Below the pieces are notes generated by a model. That model saw only the letters and a list, made by a program, of their open reading frames with translations. It was not told where the DNA came from and made no database searches. Positions 49,131-60,492 of a stretch of 64,000 bases of DNA are shown in pieces (position 1 is the stretch's first letter; each line of letters starts with the position of its first letter). The translations under genes were made by a program, and so were the position numbers. Location: contig NC_133063.1 of NCBI RefSeq assembly GCF_048771995.1, positions 67,780,014 through 67,844,013 of the forward strand, written 5' to 3'. The stretch comes from Taeniopygia guttata. Its lineage: Eukaryota > Chordata > Aves > Passeriformes > Estrildidae.

Positions 49131-52100
49131 TATTCTTGTAGACAAATGAAGAACCCCATCTCTTTACTCCAAAATGGCTTTTCCTAGCTTGTGGCATCAT
49201 TATGTTGGTGTCTTCTGTATTTGTATACAGCATAAGGAATAGATTGTACGTGTACATAAAGCAAGTGAAGAGAGGGGAAAGAAGACAGGGTGTTCTGCAA
49301 CTTCATATACTACTCATAAAGACCAGCCCCCACTGCAGCCTCTACACATAGATGCTTTACCTTCCATCTTCCCACTGCTTGAAATCCAGACAGTTTGAGG
49401 GAGCAGAAAAGATGAAAAGGACTCAATACCATGGTTTCATCCCTGTTCTATCAGTTACAAGTGCTCACTGCATGTGAACAACTAAATAGTTATTAAAAGC
49501 CTCAGATGGCACTTTTTCTAGGCATATTGACCTATGTGTCATATTCTGGGACAATTTTACAAGTACTCTTCCACTGTATTGAGAGACATAAACTAGCAAA
49601 AGCAGATTGTAAATCAGTTATGGGAGTAAGCTGAAGAAAAAAGCAGCAGCTTCTAGCAGGTCTAGATTGTGCCATAGGGTAATAATTTATATTTTTGTTT
49701 AAATTTCCTGTAAGCATCTCCTCATTTTTTAAAGGTAAGATTATCCAGGATCATGCCTTTACTACATTTGGTATCATAGTGTCCATCACAAAGACTAAAA
49801 GCCTTTTCCTCTGGCATACTCTGCAAAAATTGCAACACATCATGCCTAAAATATATGTAACTTTTAGGAAGTAGAGAAGAAATAGCAAGAAAATGTCCTC
49901 ATAACTACTTCTCAGAGGGTACTGGAGCCTTTGGTTATTCATAGTGACTTGCTTTTGGTTTTTATTGATTACCCTTTCTGGAGTCATCTGCCTGCCATAC
50001 AATGAAGGTGATAGTAGCCACTTAAGTAGGAGGTTGATGACAAACACAGGCCCACCCAGCCATATCTCTGTGAAAAATTACAAGTGCAGGAAAGATAGAC
50101 TCCATAATACAAGGGTACACTTTATCAGCTGGTAGGCAGCTGTAGAAACTGTGTCTTTAGAGAACAGTTGGTCATGCAAGCAGAATACTGTTGTTACAGT
50201 TGAGACAGATGTTATTGACAGCTAGGAAGCTCTCTAACTGCAGACTTGATACTCAAATAGGGTTTAAAATATAGCCATCTATTTTCTGTTATAGTTGCTT
50301 AAGCACAGTGTTATACAGTACTTATATATCCGTACAATCACTGAATTCAGGTGTCATAATCCCTGTTACATGATTAGAGTAATGGGATTTTTGCTTTTTC
50401 TCTGGGAAATGACTTCTGAATTTGAAAGAGACTTTAAGCTCTGAGAAGAAAATCTTAGGAAAGCATTTTAACATTATTTTTTAAGATCTTATGTCCCTCA
50501 AGACTTCATATATATATGTGCATGGTGAAGCCTAGCCTGCAATTTTTTTTTTTTTTTAATATATATATATAGTCAAGGAAATCCTAAGCTTACCAAAGGA
50601 AAATGTAGATGCAAATAAGAAATATTTTTAGGTCCACCAAGTCCTGTGTATGAATATTTCTTATTCATTGCTGTCATTTTCAAACATGAAGTGAAAACCA
50701 GCATGAAAATGGTTTTATACCTTCTACCATTTTCAGGTTTTATGGTCATTAAAAATTACAGTTAATGAGCAAAAGTCTATATGGTTGTCCTTTTTTCTTA
50801 TTCTGACTTGACTATTTTTTAATTTGATTTGAGAAACCCATACCAGACTTTACTGTTGTATGTAACAGTAGGAAAAACTGTAGTCTGTGAATGTGTTGTT
50901 AGTGTAACACAATTAACGCTAAAAGTTTGCCATCGTAAATGCAATTACAGAAAAATAGGCCCAGGCTTAAGTAGCTCTTGGATCAACTTCACACAAAAAG
51001 TCCCTACGAGTTCCTCATGAGTTTTGTAGAATTATACTTGCACATGATGAATCACAGTTTTCTGAGCCTTGGTAATAATGGAGATCTTTTATAAGGGAGT
51101 CACCTAGACTCCGTATTTTTCCCTAAAGTCAAGCAAACTGAGTTAGATAAAAGCGTACATTATTTCAGTTGTTACATGATCTGAGCCTTACAAAGATAAT
51201 AGTATCAAGATGTCATATTTAGAACATTGAGTAAAATGTAATATTTTTGCAGCTTAAAATTTTCCAGATATTTTAGTTTGTAACTTATGATATAAAATGT
51301 CTTGCATAATTCACATATGTTTGTAACAGTGTGTAATAATGAAATTTGTACATGTAAAGACAACCAGCAGATACAAAAATATATTATTTTTAACAATAGC
51401 TTTTAATATTTGCCAAATTCTGTGAATACTATTATTTTTAAGAGTGTGAGCAAAAGATCCAGCTTTCAAATGTATCTTAGATATGACTTTGGCTCCTGCT
51501 GAAGTTGAATCAAAATTCCCTGTTCTAGAAATAGCAGTATCCCTTCATGAGCTTGAAAGTGAGCCAATTTTTATTTTTTTTTTTGGTATTTTAGTAAACA
51601 ATCCTACTTTCTCTAGTTCAACTTAGTCTAAAGAAAAAAATGTTACTCTAAGAAGTGACTGGGAAAAAAAGTCTCATGTTTTTTCCATATCAGAAAAGTC
51701 ACACTGAAGCTCCACAAATCTGTGTTCTTAGGAAATGAGGGCCCGAAATATTAACACAAATTATTTTTCCAGTTCTGTCCCATTTGCCTTATTTCCTCCT
51801 CCAGCCTTTCCTGTACTCAGTATTAAAGACCCTTTTATGATTATATTATGAATTTATTTGAAGTTAACAGCAACGTTTTTTGCTGGTTGATAAAAATACA
51901 AACTTTGACCTTGATAAAGAAAATAAAAACAACCCTATAGGAGCAAAAAGAAAAAAATTCCCTTGAATAACATGTACATAGTCTTTATTTTAATATTATT
52001 TATTATAGTTGCAAATGTCTGACTTTTTCCACTTAGTATCAATAATTGTTTCTTAGTAAAAAAGTGAACACAAAGCACATGAACTATTAAACTTGGTATG

Positions 52101-55100
52101 AGATTACAAAATTATCAGTATTACAGTAGCATTTTCTTAGCAAAGCCTTTAGATACTCAGATAATACACATTGACTGGAATATAAGTCTTTGCACTTATT
52201 TCATAATCACTTTGTTATGAATTGCAGGAACAGTGCAGGCAAAACAAAATCTACAAGAGTAAACTAACATTATTCTATTGCTTTCAAATCACAGTATGAG
52301 AGGGTGGCACATGCAATCATTACTGACTTTGAAATTGCCATTATCATTTTTATTGTAAAGAATGTAAGCCTTTGGAATACTTTAAAACAGTTTAGGAAAA
52401 AAAAAAAAAAAAAAAAAGAAAAAAAAAGCTATGCCATAACAGCAATTTTGCAATTGAATATAGGACTGTGTGTCTCCTGGGGGCTGTAGGGGCATATTTG
52501 TTAAAAAAGTGTGTCTTCAGACATCTCAGTTAACAGAAAATAATAAAGCACCAATGTGAGCTTTAGTGCTTTTCAAGCAGAGAGGCTCCTGAACCAAACA
52601 CAGAAAATTGTCCTTAGATAAACTGAGGTTAAGCCATTCAGAATGAAAGCTTAGTGTACATATGACTGTGTGCTGGTGGATATTAAGTCAATGGAGACAA
52701 CAAAAGAATTCTGGTGTTTACACACATATTTATCTTTTGTTGGCATCAGTAATTAGCATCAAATGAGATATTAATTACAAATTTTCTATTGCATATATAA
52801 ACTATCACAACCACTCTAAGTCTATAATATGGCAGATGACATTGATACTTTCTGCTTTCCAGGAGGTACCACCAAACTATCACACCTAAAACAACTTTCA
52901 CTGCAAGAGCCAATCAGCCAACAATGTATACAGATTGTCTTCTCAGATGTTATTCCTGTTATCCATGCAGTGCTTAAAAACTGCATAAAAACATAGGTTT
53001 GCAAATCATAGGTTTTTGGTTTCTTTTCATGGCCAGGATTAGAAAATTATTTTTATCACTGTTCATGTCTCTTCCCAAGGGAGAAGCAGCAAAACAGAAA
53101 GGCAGAGAAAAACCTTCTCTGAATAAATATCATACATGACCTGGGAAAGAAATAAAAATTGAGCTCTTGCCCATTTTATTTTGTAACAAGCTGACAGCAT
53201 AATTAAGTCAATAGTTTCCTCTTCTAGATCTTTTTCTTTCTTCCCACACCATGCCTTGTAAGAAGTTTGTTGTAAAATTCCAACCATCATGAATAGGACC
53301 TTTATTGCTTTAGCTGATATAGAGTCTTAATGTGGTAGACCCCAAAGTGGGTGTATGCCAGAGGGTGTACAGCCTACCTGAGCCAACAAGGAAGCAACAG
53401 CAGTTCAGATCGACCACTGCTGTAAACAGTGACTAACACAGTGGAGCTCTGGTGCCTTAAGGACTAATTAGAAACTTAGAAGAAAAACTGGCAGTGCCAC
53501 TGGCAGTAAGAACAGGAGATCTGAGTGAGATTCCCATATTTGCTAGTTAAAGACCTGGATCATTGCCCAAAACTTTGTGTGTGTTTGCGTGTGGGAGTGA
53601 AAGAGAGCGGTAGGTAATTGTAACATTTTTCTCTTCCAGAGCTTTTTAGTTGTTTGTTTTCAGTTGTAGCTAGAGAAGTTTCATCTTAGGCTCAGCAAAG
53701 AACAAAAACTGGTCATGAATTTTCTTTGTCAATGTCAGATGAAATGGATTACTCTTCAGGATAACTAAGACTGAATATTATACCTGTTAAGTAAAAGTTT
53801 TCTCTCTTTTTTTTAAAATTTTTTTGGGGTTTTTTTTTTTTGTCTTTTTTTTTTTAATGATTCTGCCAACCGTTTACATTTTAGTATGAATGTGTCTGTC
53901 TTTGGAGCTTGTTCTTGTACTTTCTATTTATTTATTTATTTTCATATTTCCTTGCTGTCTAATTGCGTATGCAGCTCTTGCAGAAGAAAACTTCAGTCTG
54001 CTGGAAGGGATTGTGAGGTTGTTAAGGATTACTCTTTCTGCCTCCCCTCTAATAGCAAGTAACTTCGGAGAACTTCATCCAGTAGACATGTGAAACGTAC
54101 TTTTAGAATCAAATCTTTTCTTATGAAGTTTCTGATTTTCAGTTATAGGTGATCTTTAATGCTGTTCTCTTTCACTTTTATTTTTAATTTGTTTTTCTCT
54201 GTTTAAATTTTCATATCATACACATACTAAAAAAATACCTATTGTGCCTGCTTTTAAATTACATATTTCAAAGACATATGTCATTGAAATATGCCATGCA
54301 GAATTTACAGTGAAACTGCAAAACCTGCTTTATGCATTAAAAGCATTCATGTAGTTTTAATTATAGAACCAGCAGTGTTCAGCCATAAATCTCACATATG
54401 TTAGAGGAAGAAAATAAATGGCTCTTTTTCCTTTCCTGATACCTCTTCTGGACTCAACTAATAACCCAAATCTCCAAGCTTACAATCCTTCAATGAGCTC
54501 TGTCCTGAGAAACATTCCAGAATTTGACCTCCAATATTAATTTAATTTTAAGAACCTCCAGGTGCAGTCTGTAACTTTGGTGGCACTGTTAATATATTAT
54601 GCAAACTGAGTGCTTTGCATTGGAGAGTATTTGTGAAATACAGACTATGTCTCAGCTGTTTGCTAGCAATTGCTGGAGCAATTGTCTGTGGGACAGACAC
54701 TGGTGAAATTGAGATTGAGAAGCACCAGTTTGGGGTTTGGGTTTTGTTTTGTTTGTTGTTTTTATTTGGCTATTCTCCAGTCCTGTCTGGGTCGATCAGG
54801 AAGTCTGGTGAATTCTAGCTTTTTCAGGAATTGTACCAGACTGTATGATTGTATGCCATCATCATTCAGGGCCCAAGACATCACAGAGTGGAAAAACTAG
54901 TTCCAATTTATGTTATTTTGCTCTGATGCTGTGGTTCAGCCAAGGACCTAAAATCCAGAAATCCTTAGTATGCTGTCATCTGCCAGCTTTGTACAGGTTT
55001 ACAGTATCTTTCTACATGCATGTTGGCAAACTGAATTTAGCAGTGACCTTTGTGGAAAAGTCTTCACTTTTTTTTCAGCTAGTGAAAAGGAGCACCTATC

Positions 55101-55243
55101 AATATATGATCTGTAGAGCTATTAAAACTTCTGAGTCCCACTGGTCTTTGAATGGGTTGCAGTTGCTCAGATGCTGTTTTCCAGGTAGTTCAGGGAAATC
55201 GCAAATGGGCTCTTCACACTAGCCAGTCATAAGATGGCTGCTT

Positions 55244-56770
55244 AGAATCACAGAGTGGTTTGGGCCAGCAAGTACCTTAAAGGTCAGCTACATCTAACTG
55301 TCCCCTTTATGGGCAGGGACACCTTTCAATAGGTAAGGTTGCTCAAAGCCCCATCCAACGTCTCCTTGAATACTTCCAAGATCAGGGCATCCACAGCTTC
55401 TCTGGGCAACCTGTTCCAGTACTTCACCATCTTCTGTGTAAAGAATTTCTGTCTAAGATGGAATCTAAATCTCTCCTCTATAAGTTTACAACTGTTGCCC
55501 CTTTGTCATATCACTATTTGCCTGTAGAAAAAGTCACACTCCTTCTTTTTGACATGTTCCATTTAGGTAGTAAAAGGCTGTGATGAGGCCCCCCGCCCCC
55601 TCCCCCCCCCCCCCCCATAGAACAATTCCAGGTCTCTCAGCCTTTGCAGGAGAGATCCTGCAGTCCTCTGATCCTTGTGATTCTCCTTTGTACCTGCTAC
55701 AACAGGTCCATGTTTATAGTGTCCTGAGGACCCCAGACCTGGACTCAGTACCCCAGGCAGGTTGCAGAAGAGAAGAGCAGAGAGGCCAAATCCCCCTTCC
55801 TCAGCTTACTGGCCACAGTTCTTTGGATGTAGCCCAGGATGCAGTTGAGTTTTTATGCTGTGAGCACACACTGCTGGGTCATGTCCAGCTTTTCATCCAA
55901 GAGAATCCCCAGGCCCTTCTCCACAGGGCTGCTCTCAATGAGTTCTTCTCCCAGTCTGTACTCATACCTGGGACTGCCCTGGCCCAGGGAAAGCACATCA
56001 CACTTGGACTTGTTGAACCTCGAGAGATTCCCATAGACCCACTGCTTAAGTTTGTCCAGTTTCCTCTGGATGGCATCCTTTCCATCTGTTGTGTTACCTG
56101 TACTGCTCAGCTTTGTGTCATCTGCAAACCTGCTGAGGGTGCACTCGGTGTCACTGTAAATGTCACTGGTGAAGATACAGAAGACCACCAGTCCCCAGAC
56201 AGAGCCCTGAGGAATACCACTCCTCACCAGCCTCCACCTGGAGGGTTCACAAGAGCCATTGACAGCAACTCATAGGCTGTATTCATCCAGCAAATTCCTT
56301 ATTTACTAAATAGTAAATCCATCATAGCCATGCCTCACCAATTTGGAGATAAGCTGTCACATGGGATAATGTCACAAAACATTCATCAGCAAGTCTTTTG
56401 TTGTTGACCTTTGCAGACCTCGTACAGGCCACCGGGCTGGTTAGGCAAAATTTGTCCTTAGTAAAGCCCTGCTGGCTGCCTTGGATCACCTCCATGTGCC
56501 TTAACACTGCTTCTATGAGGATCTGCCCCATGATTCCCCAGGCACAGAGGTGAGGCTCACCAGACTGTAGTTGCCTTTGTGTTCCTTCTTTCTTCCCTTT
56601 TTAAAAATGAGAGCAATGTTGTCCTTTTTCAGCCAACCAGGATTTTACCTGACCACCAGGACTTTTCAAATATAATGGAGAATGGCTTGGCCACACCACC
56701 AGCCAGCTTCCTCAGGCCACTTTGAGTGTTCTGCTGCTGTTCCAGTGAGAACTTTCTTCCAAATACTTTA
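55244..56770 (-). mobile_element. CR1 retroposon, about 1.5 kb, longest RT fragment
   Basis: The minus strand encodes a 124-codon frame (55,853-56,227) with [10 protein letters not shown] and the reverse-transcriptase catalytic region [11 protein letters not shown], then continues into the CR1 C-terminal region and 3' UTR, which ends at AGAATCACAGAG (55,244). Upstream similarity continues to about 56,770 ('cttttcaaatataatgg' block) with frame breaks. It is a dead, 5'-truncated copy, antisense to DOCK8. Confidence 0.9.
55589..55616 (-). repeat. C-run / potential G-quadruplex inside CR1
   Basis: The plus strand has runs of 6 and 5 cytosines and then 15 more, separated by single G and T bases. 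On the minus strand this is an almost pure G tract that could form a G-quadruplex. Homopolymers of this kind are also prone to sequencing errors. Confidence 0.8.
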
Positions 56771-57479
56771 CTTGAGCTTTCTTGTTTCAATTTAAGCACA
56801 TTACTTATTCTTCCTCCCTCTACAGACATGGACTGTTCACCATTTTCTTTACTTATTGCTATCTTCTACATAGTCAAGGATGACTGCTGTCTCCTGTCAG
56901 TCTCCCATTTTGTGACACAACTGGTTTTTTCTCCTGGGTCATCCTTGCCAAAATTTTTAGCCTTCTGGCTGCTCTCTTTTGAAGCCTTTTAAAATTGATT
57001 GCATCTTACTCTGTGTTGTTATAAGTGTGTACATCAGCCCAAGTATATCTCATTGACTTCTGTAGAAGTCAGAAATAACATCGGTTTCTCTTCACTGTGG
57101 TAGTTACATTGGTAAGTGTCCCAGTATACTCTCTCAATGTTTTTTTCTGTGATGTGACTATTTTTTTTTTCACAGTTAATTTCACTTTTTGTATTTCTGC
57201 TCTTGGCTTTTTTTCTTCCTATGTTTAGAGGTTTACATTCGTTTTTATTGACTCTAGCTGTGCTGATTTTGGGTTGTCTCTAAAATACTCACAAAATTCC
57301 TCCTGGGTTGATGTGATCCTCAGATTTTAGTCCTATGTTACCTATATCATCATCCGTGTTGTAAAATAAAGTATGGACTGGAATTATATTGAGGAAAAAT
57401 TAAATTGCTTCTCATAGTAAAATTTCCTTGCAATCATCTTTTGAGCCAATGATGACTCTGCCTTGAATATGTTTTGTTA

Positions 57480-57735
57480 ACCAGCTGTGAGCTCTTTTGG
57501 AATCAGCTGTGATGATTCTATCCAGCCACTCTCTCTGCCTATAGGAATGTCATGAGGGACAGTATCAAGAGCCTCACTGAGCCAGTTAAACTATCTCAGA
57601 AGAGCATTAGATTGGTTTTATGTGACTGCCCTTAGATAAATCCATATTGTCTGTTCATCATCTCCTAATAATTGCCAATAATATACCAATATTTCTGAAA
57701 ATTTTTGGACCAGAATTTACTGCAGTCCATATTTT
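57480..57735 (-). mobile_element. Old CR1-like fragment
   Basis: The blocks 'aggaatgtcatgagggaca', 'gtatcaagagcctcactgag' and 'ataaatccatattgtctg' follow the order of the middle of the CR1 reverse-transcriptase region (reverse complement), but are much more diverged than the copy at 55.2-56.8 kb. Probably a separate, older insertion. Confidence 0.5.
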
Positions 57736-57751
57736 CTAGTTGCCCACCATA

Positions 57752-57790
57752 CATCAGACTATTCATCAGACTATTAATCATCAGACTATT
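57752..57790. repeat. Short tandem repeat, 3 x CATCAGACTATT
   Basis: Units at 57,752-57,763, 57,764-57,775 and 57,779-57,790, with AAT inserted between the second and third. Confidence 0.9.
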
Positions 57791-60389
57791 AATAAACAGG
57801 CATGTCTAATGTGATGTACATTTTGAATTTAAGTCAAATTTCATGATCCCCTTGCTTCAAGTGAATGGAAACCACAGAACTTTTTCTCATCTTTTTCAGT
57901 GACTGCTTTGCATTTTTCCTTAGCCACTTGCCCTCCTTCCTTTTTTTAACACATAGATAGGCCATTGTTGCTGTCAAATATGACTGTAAAGCTCTCCTCA
58001 GAATCAGACAGGCCTTTTGTACAGACAAGGAGGGCGAAAGTATAGTCAGGTATAGATGGACTGCAGCCTCCATGAAAGCTAAGACATGACATGCACTAAA
58101 TGACTGTGAACTACCATTTTCCTACCAATAGTTCCCAAGGCAGCTCTCTGATCAGGAAAACAGGCATGTCACAAACAATGGCCATTCTGGCATTATCAAA
58201 GAGCCATCTAGTAGGACCTCTGTTTCCACAGTTCCACAAGTTCTCAAAAGTTTCCATGCAGATCCCTGACTGTTACACCAACCTTTCCTCCATGTTGGTG
58301 TGATTAACTTGTGCTTTTGGTTCTTTTAGCAACTGGGACTTTCCTTTATCTAATCCTAGCAAATCTAGGCAATAATTTCTGAGCTGGTTCAAACAAATTT
58401 CACTGTCTTCTCTTATTCTTACTGTACTTTCTTCCTTTAGTCATTGCAAAACTGTGAAGTCAGTCAAATGAACTATTCTTTTCTGAAAGTGGCCATTACA
58501 AATCACAAGGTTTGTCATCCATTGGACTGATTTAGTTTTCAAGTTCTTTCTATTGGTGAGACACTGGAACTAATTGATGACAGTGCTCTAAAGAACTGTA
58601 TTTGCTCTCAATGAGCTGCATTTGCCCTGGCTTTTATTAGGCAGCAAATTTGGCCCTTCATACATATGTGTGCTTCCTCTTGTACTGAAAATTCATATAA
58701 TTTCCTCTTTGAAGCCTCTGATAACCTCATATTGGATATAATCTAAAGATGTCTTTAATCATTGTTTAGCAGCAACTTCTGCTATAGACTGCAACAGTCT
58801 ACCTCTGCTGCTACCTCTACTCTTTCCATCAGTAACAGATACTTTGGCATAGGGTAGAAACTGACTCAGTTTGCAGTAAAATAATAATTTTGAATAATTT
58901 GAATTTTGTGCATTATCAGAGATTATTTATAGTGGGAAATTGAGTAACAAAAATCGTGATATACAAGAAGATTTTCTTTCTAAAATATGTCAAATATAAT
59001 CTATGGAAGGCACAGACTTCTTCACTTTCCCTACATGGCTTCTTGATTACGTAATCATTGAATAACCTTTAAGAGTTTTGGGATACCACGGATAAGTAGG
59101 AAATCCTCTTCCAAATAGATCTCTTTACTTTCTCTATAATTCTGGCTTTGTTCTGTCTGCAATTGCTGCTGACTTCAAATTGCAGCAGCATTACACTCAC
59201 ACCTGTCATGGCCTTTAGACCTAAAAACATCTAATTTATTCAACTTTTATTTTCTAAATCAGGCCTAATACCTCTAATACTTTGAATACCTTCTGTCAGG
59301 TGCCTGTTGCTTCATGTGAACAGAAATGTATTAAGTGACATTCAGGGTTTCATCATACTCAAAAAAGCTGTAGTGTCACAGAATAGGTACAGTAGTCATA
59401 GGAATCAAGAGGCCACAAAAGAGAAAAACTACAGGCAAAACTGCCTATGGCATCTAGTAATTCTAAGATGCCTATTAATGCTTGCTGAAGTTGGAAGAAT
59501 CTCGTGTGGAAGGGAATATCTTCTTACCTCTGTGTTTTACTTTTTCCCATTTGACTGCCCAGGTGGGCTGCAAGCTATTATTTTTGCGTGGAATTTACTT
59601 AACTGCATCTTGTTTTAAAAGAATTGTCCTGAATCCTTAAGGTGAAATATGGTGTAAGTGTTTTGTTACATTTCATGGCTGATTATTCTTAAACTGATAA
59701 TCTAAATTGTATTAAATATTAATTGATTCGTTTCCATGAAAAATCACTATGGTACTCTGCTATATTTTCAGACCGTGTACATTACCACCCTGGGATTTCT
59801 GAAGAATTCAGTTCTGGGGTCTCTCTATTTTAGTTGCTTACCACCTTGGAAGTTTTTTCCTCAAATGTTTAGCTGATACACTCGGCAGATTTTTTAATTC
59901 CATTTTTGGCTTGCCTTGGGCTTTTTACAGCAAATTGCATTAGTAGTGTAAGTCTGGGCTTATGCTGTTGAGTGAGTGGTCTTGTTTTTATCCCTTGATC
60001 AATGTAATGTTCATCCCTTGCTTATGTGTTCATGTTTCTTTCTCTGCTTTATTAATGTATTTTTGCTTTGCAGAAGTGAATATGCAAGTATTGCTATGAA
60101 GGTTGCTGTCACACCAAGGACAAGGTTGTTCTTTCTTGCATAGCATTTGCCAGTTGTGAGGGCTGCAAAATAATGATAAAGATCTGTTGGAAGAGGGACA
60201 GAATCTTAGTTATATAGGATGGCAAATGTTTTATGAGATTGGCATCAACTACAAACCAAGAGGAGCCTAGACCAATATAAAAATATATTTCTAAACACCA
60301 AGACTGGAGACTAAATCAGCTAAATGCTGGATTTGGAATTTGTAAAGGGATAATTGTAATTATAAGGATTTTTCTCTGCTTAATTAAAG

Positions 60390-60492
60390 GCACTCGTCTG
60401 CAGAAATAAGAAAGCAGTTTACTCTCCAACCAGGCTTTGCACAGTTCTGTCAACGAAGCTTAAGTACCCCTGTCTTTTCTACATCTAATCTG
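60390..60492 (+). CDS. DOCK8: DOCK8 coding exon 2
   Basis: 103 nt, acceptor TTAATTAAAG and donor GTAAGT. Joined to exon 1 it gives arginine, then HSSAEIRKQFTLQPGFAQFC and QRSLSTPVFSTSNL. That is 34 residues, the same length as the mammalian exon 2 segment, with the core SSxEIRKQFTL conserved and the second half diverged. The exon ends on a codon boundary at residue 52. It is too short to stand out as an open frame. Exon 3 was looked for to position 64,000 and not found. Confidence 0.92.

Larger units (their letters stand above)
42471..60389 (+). other. DOCK8: DOCK8 intron 1 (17.9 kb)
   Basis: The intron contains three long CR1 copies, one older CR1-like piece, simple A/T runs (for example about 50,543-50,572, 52,395-52,430 and 53,810-53,855) and no coding exon of another gene that I recognise. 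The stretches 42,720-46,490, 49,130-55,240 and 57,800-60,380 hold nothing that I can name. Confidence 0.7.

Noticed and set aside
55580-56275. 231-codon plus frame in DOCK8 intron 1
   Set aside because: It is antisense to a CR1 reverse-transcriptase fragment, which explains the open frame.
57752-57790. Possible CRISPR-like or satellite array
   Set aside because: Only three short units with no spacers; it is a simple local tandem repeat in a vertebrate intron.
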